NCBI GenBank assembly: GCA_038237665.1
Contig: JBBRYK010000004.1
Location: 8,644 to 72,643, forward strand
From: JBBRYK01 sp038237665
GTDB lineage: Bacteria; Actinomycetota; Thermoleophilia; Gaiellales; Gaiellaceae
Length of the DNA: 64,000 nt
Direction of reading: 5' to 3'
Numbering within the stretch: the stretch's first letter is position 1; each line of letters starts with the position of its first letter. This document shows positions 60,228 to 64,000 of this stretch, one piece after another. The notes under the pieces are model-generated. The model saw only the letters and a program-made list of their open reading frames with translations. It searched no databases and had not been told where the DNA came from. The translations under genes and the position numbers were made by a program.

Positions 60228-62341
60228 CGCTTCGGCGGCGAGTACGTGAAGCGCGTGAAATGCATGCCGAGGACGCGCGTGTCCGGATTCCGGCCCTGCG
60301 TGACCACGGCAGGCACCGCGGTCGGGCGAACCACGTAGGTCACGACGCACGCGCTCTGCCGGGGCTGCAGCGGCACTGCGAGCTCGACGGCGCTCTTCGG
60401 GCCAACTCGAACCTGCGCGACCTGGCGCCCGCTGATGAAAGCGGTCACGGTCTGGGTTCTGGTGAAGAGCGACGGGTCGCTCTGGAGCAGCGCCTTCACC
60501 GTTCCACCCGAGCAGGAGAAACGCGTGTAGCGGGCGGTCCGCCCGGACCACGTGTCCTGGGGATAGAGGCCCTCGACGCGGGAAAGCTGGCGAAGGGGCC
60601 CGGCGACGCGGGTGAGGAGCATCCCCTTGCGCACGTCGCGGGCGAGGACCCGGCCGCCGATCTCGAGCGAGCCGTCCGTGAGCACGTAGCGGGCACGGAT
60701 CGGCCGGCCGTCGGCAAGCAGCAGCCCGGTGCGGGGGTCGATCGTCGCCGGCGTCTCGGCGAGCCCGCCCGAGAAGCGGGGGGCAAGGTCGTAGATCGTC
60801 CCGACGCTGCGGTTGAAGATCTCGTTCTCCCAGATCGTGTAGCGCTCGGTGTTGCCGGACCAGAGCGCGGCCACGTGCGCGTCGCGGCCGACGGCGCGGT
60901 CGATCCAGTCGAGGTGGGGGTTCGTGATCCCCGCGTAGAGCGAGTTCAGCGAGGCGAACCGGTGCTTGCCCTCGATCGGCTTGGCAGCCGCCGCGAAATA
61001 GACGAGCACGAGCGCGGGGAGCGCGAGGCCCAGACGCCGCGGGAGGAGCAGGAAGAGCAGACCGGCGATGACGGCGGCCGAGACGACCGCGGCCGGGATC
61101 TGCGTCAGGCCGATCGGGTGCGGCTGAAGGCCCCAGACGGCGAGGATCGTCGGCGTGTCGGAGACGGAGTTCAGATTGATCAACGTCGAGTACGGCAGCA
61201 CACCCGGCAGTGCCGCCGCGACCAGCGCCGCGCCCGCAACCGGGGCCGGCGGACGCGGCAGTCCGCGCTCGATCCAGACGAGCAGCGCGATCAGGAAGAG
61301 CGGCGCGACGTAGAACATGTTCCGCTCCTCGACGCGGAGAAGCTCGATGTTCGCCGAGGCGAAGGCCGCCACCTCGAGGACGAGCCAGAACGAGAGTGCG
61401 ACGGCGGCGGCGAGGAAGACGCGCGCCTGGCGGTCGAGGCCGCGGAACCCGACGACCAGCAGTAGGAACGCGGCGAACGGCAGCACGCCGAGCGAGAGAT
61501 CGAGGTCGGCGACGTGGTAGAGGAAGTACTTGGCGACCTTGCCGAACGCGTAGTGGCTGTGGCCCGCGTCCTCGTAGGCGCCGAGGACGCCGAGCGGAGA
61601 GGCCCCGCGGGCGGCCTGGACGACGACGACGAGGAGCGCGGTGACGCCGGCGATTCCGTACATCAGCCGGTACTCGCGCCAGGCCCGGCGGCCGGCGACG
61701 AGGAGAGGCGCCGTGAGCAGCGCCGGCAGGAGCGCAACGGCCTGCGCTCGGGTCAGGAAGGCGACCGCGGCAACGGCAAGGACGACCACGGTGCGGATCG
61801 GCGTCGGCCGCTCGAGCCAGAGCACGGTGGCCAGTGCCGCACACATGAAGACGGGGTAGAACGCGTTCTCGGTCATCAGCGTGCCGGTGTAGACCATCGA
61901 GGGCACGGCAACGGCGAGCACTGCTGCTGCGAGGGCGGGCCAGGGCCTGACGACCCGGCGGGCGAGGAAGTACGTCGGCACGGCCGTCAGGGACATCAGC
62001 AGCGCATTGATCGCCTTGGCGGCGGCGTACGCCGTCGGCACCGACGAGAAGAGCGCCCAGGCCGGGCTGATCAGAACCGGGTAGACGAGGCCGTAGGCCG
62101 CGGTGGCGTGATCGCGGACGAGGAAGTGGCCGGTGCTCGCGAAGCTCTTCCCGAGCTCGGAGTAGATCAGCTCGTCGACCATGATCCAGGGGGCGACGAT
62201 CCCCCGAGCGAGCGCGTAGCGGGTCGCCGTCGAGACGAGGACGAGGCCGATCAGCCACGCCCAGACGGGGACTGCGCCCACGAGCGCCAAGGCCCCGCTG
62301 ACCGCCCGGCGCTCCCGCACCGCGACGGCGCTATTCGCCAA
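60224..62341 (-). CDS. GT-C-fold membrane glycosyltransferase-like protein, paralogue of the 50.3-kb gene
   Basis: The 705-residue protein has about eleven membrane segments in the first 450 residues, an acidic first loop (APWIMVDELIYSELGKSFAS) and a beta-rich exterior C-terminal part. The layout, the VDELIYSEL/GDELQFRQL loop and the RVEERNMFYVAPL/RIEERNLIYLAPV segment all match the protein at 50353-52563, so they are paralogues. A probable role is transfer of a polyprenyl-phosphate sugar outside the membrane. Its start overlaps the upstream GT4 gene by 11 bases. Confidence 0.8.
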   Translation of the reverse strand: MANSAVAVRERRAVSGALALVGAVPVWAWLIGLVLVSTATRYALARGIVAPWIMVDELIYSELGKSFASTGHFLVRDHATAAYGLVYPVLISPAWALFSSVPTAYAAAKAINALLMSLTAVPTYFLARRVVRPWPALAAAVLAVAVPSMVYTGTLMTENAFYPVFMCAALATVLWLERPTPIRTVVVLAVAAVAFLTRAQAVALLPALLTAPLLVAGRRAWREYRLMYGIAGVTALLVVVVQAARGASPLGVLGAYEDAGHSHYAFGKVAKYFLYHVADLDLSLGVLPFAAFLLLVVGFRGLDRQARVFLAAAVALSFWLVLEVAAFASANIELLRVEERNMFYVAPLFLIALLVWIERGLPRPPAPVAGAALVAAALPGVLPYSTLINLNSVSDTPTILAVWGLQPHPIGLTQIPAAVVSAAVIAGLLFLLLPRRLGLALPALVLVYFAAAAKPIEGKHRFASLNSLYAGITNPHLDWIDRAVGRDAHVAALWSGNTERYTIWENEIFNRSVGTIYDLAPRFSGGLAETPATIDPRTGLLLADGRPIRARYVLTDGSLEIGGRVLARDVRKGMLLTRVAGPLRQLSRVEGLYPQDTWSGRTARYTRFSCSGGTVKALLQSDPSLFTRTQTVTAFISGRQVAQVRVGPKSAVELAVPLQPRQSACVVTYVVRPTAVPAVVTQGRNPDTRVLGMHFTRFTYSPPKR

Positions 62342-63566
62342 GCCCGACCTCGCTCAGTCGCCGTCCGAGCTCGGCCGTCTCGGGTGCGCCCGGCTCGATG
62401 CCAACCTCGGCCGCCGCAGTCGCGACCTCGCTGAGCACGGCGCCGCCGACGGCCGCTCCGCCGGCAGTGTGCTCGATCGCGGCGGCGTAGGCCTCGGCGA
62501 CGCGCGCAAGGTCGTGCTCGGACGCAGCGAGGCGGCGGGCGGCCTCGCCCATCTGAGCCCGGGCGCTCTCGTTCGCGGCCAGCAGCTCGAGCGCCGCGGC
62601 GATCGCCTCCGTCTCGTGCTCGTCGACCGGCACCTTCAACGCGACCTCGTCCGGGAGCTCGGCGAACCACCCGACGTCGCTGACTACGAGCGGCTTCCCC
62701 AGGGAAAGCGCACGGATCGCCGTGCCGGACGTCTCCCCCATCGTCGGCTCACGCAGGTTCACACAGGCAGCGCACGCGGCCATGAGGGACCAGAGTTCGC
62801 CCTCGCTGACGTAATCCCGGCGGACGATCGCCTCGCCGAGCCCGTAGCGCTCGATGATCCGCTCCAGGTCGAAGCGCGGGGCCTGGGCACCGACGAGCAG
62901 CAGCCGGGCGCCGGGCCGGGCCTCGCGCAGCCGTGCGAACGCCGCCAGAAGCTGCGGGACGCGCTTACTGCCGTTCAGGTTGCCGAAGCAGCCGATCAGC
63001 GGGTCGCCCGCGACGGCGGAGGGCTCGATCGGGGGCACGGGCCAGGCCGGGTGCGGGATCCGGAAGATCGGCCCGGCGAAGCCGGCGTTGCGGACGTTCT
63101 GCTCGACGTAGCGCGAGTGGACGATCAGCGCGGTCGCGCGGTCGAGCACGAGCCCCGCGAGCGGGAACTCCTCGGGGCGCGTCTCCCAGAGTGGCGGGAT
63201 GCGGTTGTCGAGCACGGCGTAGCCGAGCAGGCGGCCGGCGAGCCCATGCTCTCGCTCGAGCGCGTCGAGGTACCCCCGAGAGTCACCGCGTGCGAGCGTG
63301 ATCCCGGCGACCAGATGGTGCAGGACGAGCTCGTGCAGGACGACGACGCCGGGGCGGCGCTGGAGCGCCTCGACGATCCAGCCATGGGCCTCCGGATCGT
63401 TGCCAACGTGATAGACGCAGATGTCCGCCTTGGGCGGCCGTCGGAAGCGCCCCGGGCGCGCCACGACGAGGTCGAGGTGCGGCTCGAGCGCGGGTAGCAG
63501 CAGCGCGCTGTAATCGGCGATCCCCGAGCGACTCGGAGGGAGGGGCGAGTAGTACGCGGCTCTCAT
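62331..63566 (-). CDS. Glycosyltransferase family 1/4 (GT-B)
   Basis: From ATG 63566 the 411-residue protein reads MRAAYYSPLPPSRSGIADYS, the start of a GT4 group seen in rhamnan/mannan loci. The middle has CVYHVGNDPEAHGWIVEALQ and VLHELVLHHLVAGITLARGD. The donor domain has IGCFGNLNGSKRVPQLLAAF and LREPTMGETSGTAIRALSLG with the Glu residues of the E-x7-E region altered to E-T-S-G-T-A-I-R-A. The last 50 residues are an Ala/Glu-rich tail. It overlaps both neighbours. Confidence 0.87.
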   Translation of the reverse strand: MRAAYYSPLPPSRSGIADYSALLLPALEPHLDLVVARPGRFRRPPKADICVYHVGNDPEAHGWIVEALQRRPGVVVLHELVLHHLVAGITLARGDSRGYLDALEREHGLAGRLLGYAVLDNRIPPLWETRPEEFPLAGLVLDRATALIVHSRYVEQNVRNAGFAGPIFRIPHPAWPVPPIEPSAVAGDPLIGCFGNLNGSKRVPQLLAAFARLREARPGARLLLVGAQAPRFDLERIIERYGLGEAIVRRDYVSEGELWSLMAACAACVNLREPTMGETSGTAIRALSLGKPLVVSDVGWFAELPDEVALKVPVDEHETEAIAAALELLAANESARAQMGEAARRLAASEHDLARVAEAYAAAIEHTAGGAAVGGAVLSEVATAAAEVGIEPGAPETAELGRRLSEVGLGE

Positions 63567-64000
63567 GCCAGCAGGCGGTCGATGCAGCGGTCCCACGTCA
63601 CGGTCGCGGCGATCTCCTTGCCGGCGCGGCCGAGGCGCTCGGCCTCCTCGGGGTGCTCGACGAGCCAGGCGGCGGCGCGCCCGAGCTCCTGCGCGCGCGG
63701 CTCGACCACGAGCCCCGTCCGTCGGTCGGTGACGATCTCGAGCGGCCCTCCGGCGTCGGTCGTCGTCAGCACCGGCTTCTCGGATAGGAACGCCTCGAAC
63801 GGCACCATCCCGAAGTCCTCGTCCACGGGCGCATAGAAGACACCCAGGCAGCGGGAGTAGAGATCGGCGAGGTCGTCGTCGGATACGCGGCCGGCGAACG
63901 TGACGCGCCCGTCGAGCCCCCGGTCGCGTGCGAGCTGCTCGAGCCGGTCCCGGTCGGGGCCCTCGCCCGCGATCACACACCGCAACGCCGGCTCGGCAGC
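63563..64000 (-). CDS. Glycosyltransferase family 1/4, C-terminal part (5' end outside window)
   Basis: The frame is open to the window edge, and 145 codons of the donor domain are visible: CVIAGEGPDRDRLEQLARDR, VTFAGRVSDDDLADLYSRCL, APVDEDFGMVPFEAFLSEKP and VTDRRTGLVVEPRAQELGRA. The glutamates of the GT4 donor site (E in DEDFGMVPFEAF) are present. It is coupled by ATGA to the next GT4 gene and would be the most upstream visible member of the operon. The acceptor domain cannot be judged. Confidence 0.88.
   Translation of the reverse strand, partial: AAEPALRCVIAGEGPDRDRLEQLARDRGLDGRVTFAGRVSDDDLADLYSRCLGVFYAPVDEDFGMVPFEAFLSEKPVLTTTDAGGPLEIVTDRRTGLVVEPRAQELGRAAAWLVEHPEEAERLGRAGKEIAATVTWDRCIDRLLA

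Noticed and set aside
59154..62258. Very long continuous minus-strand frame of over 1000 codons
   Set aside because: The upstream two thirds is an out-of-frame shadow of the GT-C gene. Only its last 357 codons are the real GT4 gene, which starts at GTG 60227 with the usual GTGA coupling.

Overview
The window is high-GC DNA, roughly two thirds G+C by eye, with dense gene packing, many GTG starts and very frequent 4-base ATGA/GTGA/TTGA stop-start overlaps. F420-biosynthesis genes, HelD, ECF sigma with a coupled membrane protein, Lon, an LutABC lactate module and class III cyclases all point to an actinobacterium. The overall flavour resembles deep-branching soil Thermoleophilia/Gaiellales, but this placement is inference because no rRNA or ribosomal-protein marker lies in the window. 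Three genes carry frameshifts or deletions (a SRPBCC protein and both class III cyclase genes), which may be real decay or draft-assembly error.

1-11.2 kb: the 3' end of a GMC oxidoreductase; DUF4260 and a broken SRPBCC gene; greA; then a cold-shock-like block of small OB-fold proteins (csp, a stand-alone infA with a probable ATC start, a divergent csp) followed by a DEAD-box RNA helicase. After a frameshifted hydrolase/cyclase come a DapB-like reductase without the usual histidine pair, a HelD-type helicase, a PPOX-fold flavoprotein and a lipoprotein hydrolase. A 102-nt element that looks like a structured RNA occurs twice here, at 4557-4658 and 9349-9450, without gaps and with 9 differences.

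11.2-20.8 kb: a secreted DUF6259-type protein coupled to an Fe(II)/2OG oxygenase, a PhyH-type oxygenase, a phosphoribosyltransferase, a sulfite-oxidase-like Moco enzyme, a solitary HNH endonuclease, a DenD-like SDR, an ECF sigma factor coupled to a probable anti-sigma protein, and an L,D-transpeptidase.

20.8-34 kb: a minus-strand operon lon > hxlR > mhqO-like > mhqD-like > cyclase (quinone/stress type), an FAD oxidoreductase, Fe/Mn superoxide dismutase, lutABC with a short lutC, dinB, and a GAF-GGDEF-GAF diguanylate cyclase.

34-43.1 kb: a complete late F420 operon (cofC > cofD > npdG > cofE), a PolX-derived HhH-PHP protein without a working polymerase palm, an MFS transporter, and hemE > cpfC > wzt-like ABC ATPase > small gene.

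43.1-64 kb: a surface-glycan assembly locus. It holds a secreted 683-residue protein, an ABC-2 permease matching the Wzt-like ATPase, three methyltransferases, a WecA-CapD-like fusion, four multi-membrane GT-C-like proteins, one GT2, and five GT1/GT4 glycosyltransferases (the last cut by the window edge). Most minus-strand members are translationally coupled.

The most unusual non-gene signals are the duplicated 102-nt structured element and an AT-rich 15-bp palindrome, GTAACACTGTGTTAC. The palindrome occurs five times between 14.2 and 47.8 kb, four times inside coding sequence (using rare codons such as TTA) and once exactly across a stop/start junction.
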